This document shows, piece by piece, positions 23,211 to 33,200 of a DNA stretch of 64,000 bases. The notes beneath the pieces were generated by a model. It was given only the letters and a program-made list of their open reading frames with translations. It did no database searches and had not been told where the DNA came from. A program made the position numbers and the translations under genes. Location: positions 39,018,994-39,082,993 of the forward strand of contig NC_052349.1 in the NCBI RefSeq assembly GCF_009727055.1, read 5' to 3'. Numbering within the stretch: the stretch's first letter is position 1; the number at the start of each line of letters is the position of its first letter. This DNA comes from Benincasa hispida (lineage: Eukaryota > Streptophyta > Magnoliopsida > Cucurbitales > Cucurbitaceae).

Positions 23211-23486
23211 ATGAGTTGTTTGTTAATTCTAGAGATTGTGATGAAGGGATTGAATCCCAATGCAGAAGCATTTAAACTTTTTGTCTTTCAATTGGGAATA
23301 GAAGAAATCAAAGTGTATTTTACCGAATTAAAAGTTCAAGTATTCGAGAATGAGAATTTAGAAAAAATACCTTTGAAGATCAATTTCTTCAAGGACATCT
23401 GGGAAATTCCTCTACACAAACTCTCAATATCACAAATAGATACCACCAAAAGATTATCTAACTATTATCAGGGCTGGAATCAATGA
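23211..23486 (+). CDS. unassigned 91-residue ORF, possibly a gene fragment
   Basis: The frame begins MSCLLILEIVMKGLNPNAEAF and ends in a stop just before the gypsy LTR. Residues 14-21 (LNPNAEAF) resemble a PAM2 motif (binds poly(A)-binding protein) but equally the second half of a pentatricopeptide repeat. The remainder (FQLGIEEIKVYFTELKVQVF, then acidic and basic residues) looks protein-like but I cannot name a family. Base composition differs little from the flanks. It may be one exon of a broken gene or chance. Confidence 0.25.
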   Translation: MSCLLILEIVMKGLNPNAEAFKLFVFQLGIEEIKVYFTELKVQVFENENLEKIPLKINFFKDIWEIPLHKLSISQIDTTKRLSNYYQGWNQ

Positions 23487-23880
23487 ATTGTGAATCCAAA
23501 TTAGCAGGGAGTAGATGAATTTTTTTAGAGAAACTGTTGAACGAGAAATTTTGGACCAATCACAAATCACCACGTCATTCATTAGATTAATGATGGAATT
23601 CTAAATCATCAGATTTAGGACCAACTAGGAGCTGACATGTGTCCCAAATTGAAGTTGAAGAAAAATTTTGATAACGACACGTGATTTTATCATGACCGTT
23701 GAATCAGATAAGATTAATTTGACCCAATTTGATATTATTATTTTGGTTAAAAATCCAATTGAGCCCAAAAATAGGCTTAATTTGACCTAAATGTCAAATA
23801 AGACCCAAATCCAATTAGTTGGACCCAAGGGTGGTCAATGGACCAATCAAGCCTAAGCCCATGAAACCCACCAGAGAACT

Positions 23881-23889
23881 CTATAAATA
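23881..23889 (+). promoter_or_regulatory. TATA box of the gypsy LTR
   Basis: ctataaata, about 345 bp into the LTR. A likely R region begins downstream at the ctcatctgtgggggtcagc stretch. Confidence 0.6.
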
Positions 23890-24300
23890 AAGTTCCTCAT
23901 CTGTGGGGGTCAGCACTTCTACACTCTAGAGAGCTTAGAGGAAATTCTCTACAATCAGAAGACTCCTTGACTCCTGAAGTTGATCACGTTTGATGACTGA
24001 AGTCCTTTAGAGATACAAGCATTCTGAAGACAGAAGTCCTTTGAAGATACAAGTATTCTGACTATGCTTGAAGATTGAAGTCCTTTGAAGATACAAGAAT
24101 TTTTTCAAGACTCCAAGCTCAATAACATCCACACGCTCTGCTTCTATACATCAAGCGAACACATTCAACCGAGAGAGAATCAGAGGATCAATTACTAGAG
24201 ATCAAACCACATTGTATCAAATAAACATAAACATCAACAATACCTCAAGTTCTCCACGAAAAAAGTTTCTCCGGAAGCCTCATGCGAATATTAATCCTCC

Positions 24301-24655
24301 AAGAAGATTATAAAGTCGAAAGGCCGATCATCTAAGAAGATTAATAACCCTAAAGGTCGATCGTCTAAGAAGATCATCAAGCTCAAAGGTTGATCATCCA
24401 AGAAGATCATTAAGTCTAAAGGTTGATCATCCAAGAAGATCAACAAGTCCAAAGGCCGATCCTCCAAGAAGATCAACAAGCCTAAAGGACGATCTTCCAA
24501 GAAGATCAACAAGCCCAAAGACCGATTGTCCAAGAAGATCATCAAGCCCAAAGGTCGATCGTCTAAGAAAATCAACAAACCTAAAGGCCGATCATCCAAG
24601 AAGATCAACAAGCCCAAAGGCCGACCATCCAGAAAGATCAACCTACTTAAAAAAC
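24301..24655. repeat. 33-bp minisatellite, ten units
   Basis: Exact 33-base spacing of the unit aagaagatcaacaagcccaa plus aggccgatcatcc from 24301, ten full copies and a partial one. Because 33 is 11 codons, both strands show open repetitive frames (KKINKPKGRSS, LLIFLDDRPLG). These are products of the repeat. Confidence 0.95.
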
Positions 24656-24783
24656 TATAGTTTATTTTGAAAGCATAAAAACATTATATATTAGAGATTG
24701 TACTCACTTTCCACAAAATTAATACAAATACAAAGTTCAAGTTCCACGAAATAAATTTCTTTTGAAATCTAGTGCGAACAAAT

Positions 24784-24801
24784 TGGCACGCCCAGTGGGA
24801 C
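24784..24801 (+). promoter_or_regulatory. primer-binding site of the gypsy derivative
   Basis: tggcacgcccagtgggac lies three bases after the LTR end, in the normal position. I recognise this as a PBS type of some plant gypsy elements. I did not assign the tRNA. Confidence 0.65.
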
Positions 24802-24842
24802 CTCTCTACCTCTCAACTCTCTCTTAACATTAAAGTAATCTA

Positions 24843-27337
24843 ATGGCACCAAAGAAAGCTGCATCCAAAGTAACTGCTGCGAGCAACACCTACACAGGAC
24901 TTGTCACCTACAACCATTCAAAGGAGAGCATGCAGAAGCAAGAACAAGTTTTTTTCTTCGCAGAGAAAATCTGGGAGTAGATGATGGAATCTTCTAAAGA
25001 TGAGATCATCATAAGAGAAAATCCCTTGTTTGAGAATTCTGCCTCTGCTTCTGACCAATCAAATGAAGAATCATACCTTAACGTAGGGTCTGTCATGATG
25101 GCTGATGTAACGACTGAGTCAGCCATCGCAGAGATGGAAAGGAAGATAAGTCTTCTAATGAAGGCGATAGAGGAGCGAGATCATGAAATTGCTGCTTTAA
25201 GAGATCAGATACAGGCACGAGATACTTCTGAGTCGAGTCAATCTTCAGCTACAAAAGTCAATGACAAAGGAAAAACTGTTACTTGAAGACCAACCGCAAC
25301 AATTTACCTCTATCGCTGCCCTGTCATTTCAACAACTACAGGATATGATTACAAACTCCATAAGGGCTCAATATGGAGGACCATCACAATCTTGTTTTAT
25401 GTACTCCAAGCCATACACCAAGAGAACTAACAGCCTGAGCATGCCAGTTGGGCATCAACCTCCAAAGTTCCAGCAGTTCGATGGAAAGGGCAATCTAAAA
25501 CAACATGCTGCTCACTTCATTGAAACCTGTGAAAATGGAGGAACCAGAGGAGACCAGCTAGTCAAGCAGTTTATCCATACCTTGAAAGGAAACGATTTCG
25601 ATTGGTATACTGATCTAGAGTCGGAAGCGATTGATAGTTGGGAATAGTTGGAAAGAGATTTCCTCAACAACTTTTACAGCACAAGGAGCACCGTTAGCAT
25701 TATGGAGCCGAAAAAAATAGCGGAAAGAAGAGCCGGTCATCGACTACATCAACTGATGGAGAGCTCTGAGTCTGGATTGCAGATATAGACTCACTGAATT
25801 ATCTTCAGTGGAGAATTCAGTGAAGATGTACACCCAAGATATGCATTGGAAATTTCTCTACATTCTGCAAGGGATAAAGCCTTGTACATTTGAGAAGTTG
25901 GAAACACGCGCTCATGATATGGAATTGAGTATCGCCAATAGGGGAACATAAGATTTCCTAATCCCTGAATGGGGAAAATACAAGAATGAAGCCAAAGGAA
26001 CTGAAAAGATTGTGGATAGTGCCACAAGAGAATCTATGGTCGTTCAGATGACCCCGCTAAAATTTTCCTCCAAAGGAAAAGAAACAAAATTTGAAAGAAA
26101 GCATGGTGGCGGCCAAAAGCATCATCTAACTCTCAAAGAAAGACAAGAGAAGGTTTATCCATTCTTTAACTCTGATGTTACCGACATGTTGGAGCAATTA
26201 TTAGATAAACAACTTATTCAATTGCCAGAATGCAAGCAATCAGAACAAGCAAGAAAAGTAGATGGTCCTAACTACTGTAAGTATCATCAAGTCGTTAGTC
26301 ACCCAGTTGAAAGGTGCTTCGTGCTGAAGGAGCTGATTCTAAAGCTCACTTGTGAAAAGAATATTGAGCTAGAGCTTTATGAAATAGCTCAAATAAATCA
26401 CGCGGTAGTAGTAATGACTTCAAGTGTCCCAATGCCGTCAGCGTCTCATGATCAAAGAGAAAGCTTCATCCAGTTTAGGACTTTTGAGCGTATAGTCATT
26501 ATGTTCCGATAAGAGATTCTAACAATAGATTTTCGAAGCAAAGATGATCCTGTTGAAGATGACAATGAAGGGTGGATAGTTGTGACTCGTCGAAAAAGAA
26601 GATAGTAAAATTTCACTAAGAAATAGTCGCACTTTTATCAAAGCTATAGAAGAAGGATTAAGACTCATAAAAGGAAAGGCAAAAAGAGGGCATGGAAGCC
26701 TAAGCCTACTAAAAAAGAAGACAAAGACTTCCCTCAACTTCAACGGTCGGTAACTTTGGTAGAATATCTCTCAAGAAGCTTCCTCGATAATCATCAAAAG
26801 GAAGTATCAGAAGTTATTGCATGTCATACTACCAGCATAGTAGAAGCCAACAATAATCATATAACTGCTAAAGAAGTTGACAAATCAAAAGAAATGGAGC
26901 AAAGAGTTTCTGTCTTCAATTGTATCAAGCCTTCAATTACTCAATCTTCAGTCTTCCAAAGATTAAGTATGGCCACGATAGAAGAAGAAAGTCAATGTCC
27001 AACGTCTACTGCAACTCAAACTTTAGCTTTCAAGAGGCTATGTATCTTCACCACAAAGAAAGATCGACCTTCAACATCTTCTTTTGATTGTCTCAAGATA
27101 ACACATGATCAACATAAAGGAAGGATAAAAATTTTTAAGGTAACATCATTTCATGAAGAAAACAATGACGAAAAGATTCAAGTCGTGTTTCTTCACGCAT
27201 GAAAAGGAAATTGTATGTTGATAGAAATACATAAGGTTCCTTGATAGTGAAGCCAAGACTCATCATATTGATGAATCCTACAAATAAAGAGGATGATCAA
27301 AGCCATGATGCAATAAGAGCTTCTAAAATTTAAATGT
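24843..27337 (+). pseudogene. Ty3/gypsy gag and pre-protease region, decayed
   Basis: The start is MAPKKAASKVTAASNTYTG, 42 bases after the PBS. Then come an acidic region and a coiled coil (AIAEMERKISLLMKAIEERD, 24981-25286). The gag core follows: LSFQQLQDMITNSIRAQYGG, PPKFQQFDGKGNLKQHAAHF and KGNDFDWYTDLESEAIDSWE (25261-25647). A Cys-His segment follows (NYCKYHQVVSHPVERC, about 26270-26320), then a spacer (26756-27202) and a last fragment (MKRKLYVDRN, SLIVKPRLIILMNPTN) to 27337. Reading requires at least four frame changes and several stops are present. Protease, RT and integrase are missing downstream. Confidence 0.85.
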
Positions 27338-27740
27338 AGAAGCCCCTTATCGCAAGAGCCTAAACTGCATGTTGCTCCTAGTCACTGAGCTTAAAAGATG
27401 AAATGTTGAAAAAAAAACTTTATTGAACTACATTATGACTTAATCACTGTCATTGTAAAGGGTACGTAGGAAGCTTGAAAGAAACTTCAAGTTCTGTCCA
27501 AAAAAAAAAATAAAAAAAAAACATTTGAACTATGTCATGACTTGATCCCTTTCTTCAAAGGTATGTAGACAACTTAAAGAAATTTAAGTCCAATCCATAA
27601 AAAAAGGGTACCACAATCACCCTACATATCGTGATACATGATAGATTGACGATATTCATCCCTGTTGGGGGCAACACAACAAATTGAAAATGTTCATCCC
27701 TTTAAGGAGCTAACATGATAAACTAAAAGCACATACATGG
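27338..27740 (+). other. 3' non-coding part of the gypsy derivative
   Basis: It carries two related blocks, taaagggtacgtaggaagct near 27455 and aaaggtatgtagacaactta near 27555, of a kind I associate with the end of plant gypsy elements after pol. The jump from pre-protease sequence to this block marks the internal deletion. A-rich runs lie at 27500-27525. Confidence 0.45.
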
Positions 27741-27915
27741 AATGGTGCTTCACTTCCTCTTCAAAGTCAAGTTTAGAGGCTTCACTGCTTCCTCTTTGAA
27801 GTCAAATTTGGATGTTTTGTTTCTTCCTCTTCAAAGTTCAAGTTTGGTGTGACTTCCCTGCTTCCCATAAAAAATATTATTCCTTGTAGCTTTGCTCCTT
27901 CTCTAAAAGTTGTTA
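27741..27915. repeat. degenerate about 35-bp repeats
   Basis: Three to four variants of a unit with cttcctcttcaaagtcaagt, continuous in style with the array right of the plastid insertion, so the insertion probably split one array. Confidence 0.55.
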
Positions 27916-27924
27916 CAGTTCTTC

Positions 27925-28360
27925 CTCCTCTTGAAAATGAAAATGGCTCTTCTGCTCAGAAATGAAATGTTCCTGGAAATTCTTGCTCCCATTGGACCAT
28001 TTGTATCTATATGCATTAGGATCTCGATTCTTGGATCTCTCGGTTCGAGAAATCAAAATAAGAGGATCGAACCATTTTTTCTGACCCTTTTTCAAATTTG
28101 ATAAATGTTGGTTGATCATATATTTCATTATAGTTCTATGATTCAGAGTATCATTTCCTATTTGATCCCTTTGAATTCCATATTCCAAGTTACGATCGGA
28201 TCTATTCATTAAAAAGAATCGATTCAATACATTTCTTATGTACCCATAGGTGTTATATTGGATTTGAATCAGATTTCGGATCAATCTATATTGATTGACT
28301 TCCTCCATTATGTTGTTGCTAGCAAATACCACTATTTCTAAAATGTTGTCGTTGCTGTTT
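27925..28360 (-). pseudogene. ycf2: plastid ycf2 fragment in nuclear DNA (NUPT)
   Basis: A long minus-strand frame reads [60 protein letters not shown] and [17 protein letters not shown], unmistakably an internal part of chloroplast Ycf2. Similarity ends near 27940 where the frame runs into repeat sequence, and a short in-frame loss occurs after SKNFQEH. Ycf2 is part of a plastid inner-envelope AAA motor that powers protein import. Here it is a silent fragment of about 0.4 kb, well preserved, so the transfer is probably not ancient. It lies within the gypsy derivative. Confidence 0.92.
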
Positions 28361-29500
28361 CTTTATCTCCAAGTTTGAGGATCAAACTACTTCTTTCATG
28401 GTTGCACAGCTGTTTCTCCATCTTCGAATGTGATGGTCGCACTGCTACTTCCCTATCACCAAGTTCGAGGGTTGCACTATTGCTTCTACAACTCTAAATT
28501 CGATGGTTGCATTGATGCCTCTCCACCTCCAAATTCGATGGTTGCATTGTTGCTTCTTCATCTCCAAGTTTAAGGGTTGAATTGCATGCCCCTCCATTTT
28601 TGAGTTCAAAGGCTTCATCGATGTTCCTTTATCATCAAGTTTAGAAGCTTCATCGATTTCCCTCCATCTTCAAGTTCAAAGGCTTCTTCGATGCCCATCT
28701 ACAAATTCGAAGGCTTCGTTGATGCTCCTCCATCTTCAAGTTCAGAGGCTCCATCGATGCTTCTCCATCTTCAAGTTTAGAGGTTTCATCAATGCTCCAT
28801 ATTCATACTCAAGTTCGGAGGCTTTGCAATGCCATCTACATGCTTAAAGCCGCAAAGTCAAGCCTACTGTGAAAGATTCATTGGTGCTTCATCAAACTCA
28901 AATGCAAAGCATTTGTCGATGCTTTGTCAAACTTAATTTTGAAGGATTCGCCAATACTTCAAGCTCAAGTGCAGAGGATTCGTCGATGCTTCTTCAAGCT
29001 CAAATGTGGAGGATTCGTCGATATTTCAAACTTAAACGCGAAGGATTCGCCAATACTTCAAACTTAAATGCAAAGGATTCACTAATACTTCAAACTTAAA
29101 TGTGAAGAATTCGCCGATACTTCAAGCTCAAGTTCAGAGGATTGGTCGATGCTTTGACAAGCTCATATGCGGATGATTCATCGATACTTCATCAAACTCA
29201 AATGCGGAGCACTCGTCGATGTTTTGTCAAACTCAAATACAGAGAATTTGTTGATGCTTTGTCAAACTCAAGCGCGAAAGTCTCGTCAATGCTTCTCCAA
29301 CTTTAAGTTCAGAGGCTCCGTCGATGCTCCTCCATCTTCAAGTTTAGAGGCTCCGTTGATGCTTCTCTATCTTCAAGTTTAAGATCAGTGTGCATGGCTC
29401 CGCCTCCATCTTCAAGTTCAAGTTCAATGTGTCTAGCTTCGCTCCATCTTCAAGTTCAAGGTCGGTGTACATTGTTTCGCTCCATCTTTAAGTTCATGGT
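28361..29500. repeat. degenerate minisatellite, 30-40-bp units
   Basis: A long run of units built on gcttcatcgatgcttctcca and ttcaagttcagaggc, changing gradually to aggattcgtcgatgcttctt units and back. Frames such as that at 28869-29382 are repeat-encoded. No protein domain is seen. Confidence 0.8.
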
Positions 29501-29569
29501 CGGTGTGAATGGCTTGGCTCCATCTTCAATGTCTCCGTCTACGAAGTCATTGCTCGACTTCACTTCATC

Positions 29570-29880
29570 GCCAAACGGATGGCATGACTTCGCTTCATCT
29601 TCACAAGTTTGGTGTGGTTTCGCTTCATCTTCACAAGTTTGGTGTGGCTTCGCTTCATCTTCACAAGTCTGGTGTGGTTTCGCTTCATCTACACAAGTCT
29701 GGCATGGCTTCACTTCATCTCCAAGAGTGTGGCATGACTTCGCTTCATCTCCCCATGTCTGGCGTGGCTTCGCTTCATCTCCACAAGTTTGGTGTGGATT
29801 CGCTTCATCTCCCCAAGTTTGACGTGGCTTCGCTTCATCTCCAAAAGTCAAATGCAGGCTTCACTTCATCTCCAAAATTC
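29570..29880. repeat. 30-bp minisatellite, about ten units
   Basis: Unit ggcttcgcttcatctccaca plus agtttggtgt, spaced by 30 bases. The minus strand reads an open decapeptide repeat (GDEAKPHQTC type), the plus strand SSQVWCGFAS. Confidence 0.9.
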
Positions 29881-29889
29881 AAGGGTGGC

Positions 29890-30182
29890 TTCGCTTGGAA
29901 AAAAAAAAGGAAGTTAAAAAAAATTAAAAATAAAAGATCAAACGAAAGAAAAAAAAAAAAGAGAAACAAAATGAAAACAAACAAAAAAAGAAAGAAAGAA
30001 AAAAAGAAAGAAAAACGAAAGAAAGAAAAAAAAGGAAGGAAAATTGAAAGGAAAAAAAGAAGAAAAATGGTGAATAAAAGAAAGGAAAAAAAAAAGAATA
30101 AAAAAAACGTTGGAAGAAGAAGAGAAAAAGGAGAGAAAGGAAAGTGTAGAAGAAGAGAAGGAGATGGGGATAATGGAGAGGT
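29890..30182. repeat. purine tract (pyrimidine-rich on the minus strand)
   Basis: Nearly 300 bases of almost only A and G on the plus strand, without exact periodicity. The lysine-rich frame in it is a compositional by-product. Confidence 0.85.
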
Positions 30183-30191
30183 TTAGTGTCC

Positions 30192-30203
30192 TATTTATAG
30201 AGA
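30192..30203 (-). promoter_or_regulatory. possible minus-strand TATA box
   Basis: The minus strand reads ctctataaatagg. Downstream on that strand come the pyrimidine-rich tract and the 30-bp repeat with an open frame, a promoter-leader-like order. No transcript evidence is available, and the main element is on the plus strand. Confidence 0.35.
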
Positions 30204-31183
30204 TTCCCAAGTTCGATAACAAATTAGGAAATCTAAATCAAATAAAGATTTGATTTAAAATATTAGATTTTTATTAGATTTCCTAATTTATCCTAAACTC
30301 AAATTTAATTAAAAAAAATTAAATTAAACAAATTCACTATTTAATTTAATTTTATTAGGTTTTGTCCTCAAATTTATCTTCAAAAGATTTGGACGTATTT
30401 TAAATTTTATTCAAAATCAAATTAAATTGAGGATAAAATTTGATTTTTTTCTTAAATAAAAAATTTGGTCATAATCCGAATTTCATACTAAATTCAAATT
30501 TCTGAATTTTTATCTTCTAACCAAATTAAATTGGAGATAAAACTCAAAATTTTTCCTTAAATTAAAATGTGGTCACATTCCAAATTTTATTCAAAATCGA
30601 ATTGTTCAATTTGAGATTAAATTGTATATAAAATCTGAAATTAAAATTTGGATATATTCCAAATTTTATCCCAAATCTAAATCATCCAAGTTCACACGTT
30701 TTTATCCTCAAATTAACGTAAAATTCAAATTTGGGTATCTTCCAAATTTTATATCAAACTCATCCAAATTTAAATTCTTAGCCCCATTTCCAAATAAAAT
30801 TGTGGGAAAGATCTAAAATTCATCCCAAAATTAAAATTTGGCCACTTTCCAAAATTTTATTCAAAATTCAAGTTGTCCAAACTTGTTTTTATCTTCAATA
30901 TAAATAAATTGTGGATATGAAAAGAAATCTCAATTGATCTTTTATTAAAATTTGGACATATCCTAAATTTTATCTCAAATCCAAATCAAATTGGAGTAAA
31001 ATCTCAAATTAAAATTTCGCCATATTTCAAATTTTATCCCAAATTCGAGTTAAACTTATGTACTAAATTCATAGTTTTACTTACACACCCATTGAGGTCA
31101 AATTCAAGAACACATATATTTGGATTTTGATTCCAAATTTATATTTTTCGAGATTCATCCTCCCATATATGTACACAAATCTC
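30204..31183. repeat. AT-rich degenerate repeat region
   Basis: The words aaattaaaatttgg and ttccaaattttat recur eight or so times at 65-110-bp spacing from about 30385 to 31040. This is a decayed tandem array. No gene is seen. Confidence 0.6.
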
Positions 31184-31298
31184 GAAAAGGAGAACGAGAA
31201 ATTTTGGACCAATCAAATCAAATCAACATCAACACCAACTCAAGTTCAACTCCATGAAACAAGTTTCTCCGAAAGCCTCGTGCGAACATTAATCCTCC

Positions 31299-31803
31299 AA
31301 GAAGATGATTAAGCCCAAAGACCGATCATCCAAGAAGATCAACAAGCCTAAAGGCCGATCATCCAAGAAGATCATCAAGCCCAAAGGCTGATCATCCAAG
31401 AAGATCAACAAGCCCAAAGGCCAAAGTCCAAGAAGATCATCATGCCCAAAGGACGATCATCCAGGAAGATCATCAAGCTCAAAGGCCAATCATCCAAGAA
31501 GATCAACAAGTCCAAAGNCAAGAAGATCATCATGCCCAAAGGACGATCATCCAGGAAGATCATCAAGCTCAAAGGCCAATCATCCAAGAAGATCAACAAG
31601 TCCAAAGGCCGATCGCCCAAGAAGATCATCAAGCCCAAAGGCCGATCGTCCAAGAAGATCAAAAAGCCCAAAGGCCGATCGTCCAAGAAGATCAACAAGG
31701 CCAAAGGCCGATCGTCCAAGAACATCAACAAGCCCAAAGGCCAATCTTCCAAGAAGATCAACAAGTTCAAAGGTCGATTGTCCAAGAAGATCAACAAGCT
31801 TAA
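31299..31803. repeat. 33-bp minisatellite, about 15 units as assembled
   Basis: Same unit as at 24301-24655. Three units are probably an assembly duplication around the N at 31518. Confidence 0.9.
31518..31518. other. single-N assembly join
   Basis: The 89 bases on each side (31429-31517 and 31519-31607) are identical. Offset is 90, not a multiple of the 33-bp unit, so this is a join between overlapping ends. Confidence 0.85.
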
Positions 31804-31943
31804 AAACTATAGTTTATTTTGAAAGCATCAAAACATTATATATTAGAGATTGTATTCATTTTCCACAAAATTAATACAAATACAATGTTCAAATTGTACG
31901 AAATAAATTTCTCTTTAAATCTCGTGCGAACAGAAAAAGTTTC

Positions 31944-32865
31944 TGTTAGATAGATTAAGAGAGGAAAAGAAAAACTGCAGAGTGGTGAGATTGAAAAGTG
32001 TTCACTAAAGATTTTTCTATTTATGTATTAAACTTACGTGAGGGGAAATAACTTCCCCTCACACCCATTCTCGATCCTCTACAACTGTAGGGGAGTTACT
32101 TTTCAAAAAATAATTAATTAATTTTAACTAATAAATATATTCACATAATTATTTCATCATGTATTTAAATCATATAAAAATGCATATCTGTCTCCTAGCC
32201 TATAATTTTAATATGAATCCAATTCATATTAAATTTTACTATATAGTTTTAATATGAATAAAGTTCATATAATATTCGAATCTTATTCAAATATTATTTT
32301 CTTATATTATATAGTTTAATTTATCAAATCATATTTATAATTAACTACAAACTATAATGTATCATTATACATTATGCTTTATAACAATCCTTATTAATAT
32401 AAAATTTCCTAAAATGATTTAAACAATTCAAATTATTCAAAAAATTAATTGATTCTTGTTTTACCCTTAGTGAGCTAGTAGAGGGACCTAACGAACCAAC
32501 AAATTAGAAGCTCTAATTATTCAAGATTAAATTAATCAAACTTTTAAGTAATATAATCAACATCCATTAACTATGAATTACTTTACTAAAGACCATAGCT
32601 GAACTCTCTTACTGTAGATATATTTTTGTGTTCATGGATATAACCAGTCATCAATAAGTTGATCCTTCATGAATTACTCGTAATTACAATTGGGTCAAAA
32701 TTTCCATTTTACCCCTATAATTATATCTTTCTCCTTAAGTGTCACTGATCCTCTAATGAACAACCTGTTTATGGTCATACCATAAACAATTCCCTTTCAG
32801 GCCAATGAGAGGAAGGGGCCCCTTGTTCAAGACCCGGAGTCAACATTTAAGAGATGTGTTTAAGA
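31944..32865 (-). mobile_element. copia LTR fragment (3' LTR side)
   Basis: Homologous, in the same orientation, to the LTRs at 54.3-55.5 and 57.5-58.6 kb. Shared words include agctagtagagggacctaac, accataaacaattccctttc and the gaggaaggggccccttgttc block. It starts just right of the gypsy LTR and runs directly into gag sequence at about 32865, so the polymerase region and much of the LTR are missing. Confidence 0.65.
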
Positions 32866-33200
32866 GTGTCGTGCTTGAGTTGTGCAGACGGTTGTCTGAA
32901 GATCCATCGTAGAGACTCCATATCTCACAGTCAGTGATTATGGGCTCATGCTTCTTTGCTAAGACCTCTGAAAGACTTGCCAAGATATACACTCGGGCCT
33001 TCTCATTTGTCCGTGTTCAGTGCTCGTATGCCTCTCAAACAATTCGAGTGGCATTTGGAGTAGGAATAGGAGGACAATCATCCATAAGGACAAAGCGGAG
33101 GTCATTGATAATCTGTATAGTGTTGCTTGTATCTTTCTAGGTTGTATAATTATCGCACGTTAGTTTGTTAGCGACGAGCAGATTTAAAGTCGCAGAAGTC
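32866..33200 (-). pseudogene. copia gag N-terminal fragment
   Basis: The minus strand reads INDLRFVLMDDCPPIPTPNA, then YEH and TRTNEKARVYILASLSEVLA, then HEPIITD, matching the gag at 62.4-62.8 kb. In-frame stops fall at an Arg and a Trp position (TGA). A deletion joins this gag directly to LTR sequence on its 3' side. The 5' side continues into the conserved leader, interrupted by the solo LTR at 33246. Confidence 0.8.

Larger units (their letters stand above)
23535..24780 (+). repeat. 5' LTR of the gypsy derivative
   Basis: Starts TGTTGAACGAG, ends AGTGCGAACA, 1246 bp. It has a TATA box near 23881 and repeated ctttgaagatacaag words (about 24000-24100). A 33-bp minisatellite near the 3' end is followed by the block ctatagtttattttgaaagc, which recurs in the right LTR. 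Confidence 0.8.
23535..31932 (+). mobile_element. pol-less Ty3/gypsy derivative
   Basis: Left LTR 23535-24780, PBS at 24784, gag 24843-27337, then no polymerase, a long 3' region with minisatellites and a plastid insertion, a purine tract at 31184-31192 and a right LTR ending at 31932. Flanks are gaaac (23530-23534) and gaaaa (31933-31937), a near match. At about 8.4 kb it would need proteins from a full-length relative to move. The internal part from 27.4 to 31.2 kb is unlike a normal gypsy element. Confidence 0.75.
31188..31932 (+). repeat. 3' LTR of the gypsy derivative, internally deleted
   Basis: It opens with aacgagaaattttggaccaa as in the 5' LTR, then jumps to tcaagttc...gtttctccgaaagcctc, so about 600 bp present in the 5' LTR (including its TATA box) are missing. 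It ends CTCGTGCGAACA at 31932. A purine tract (gaaaaggag, 31184-31192) precedes it, as a polypurine tract should. Confidence 0.75.

Noticed and set aside
29456..29851. Open frame of 131 codons with DEAKPHQTC-like repeats as a repeat-protein gene
   Set aside because: It is fully explained by the 30-bp tandem array, and both strands are open. No start context or domain.
29509..30186. 225-codon frame ending in a lysine-rich tail
   Set aside because: It is the 30-bp array read through into a purine tract; composition alone gives Lys, Glu and Arg.
24301..31803. Regular 33-bp repeats that might suggest a CRISPR-like array
   Set aside because: Units are contiguous with no unique spacers, and the context is a plant LTR retrotransposon. 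It is a minisatellite.
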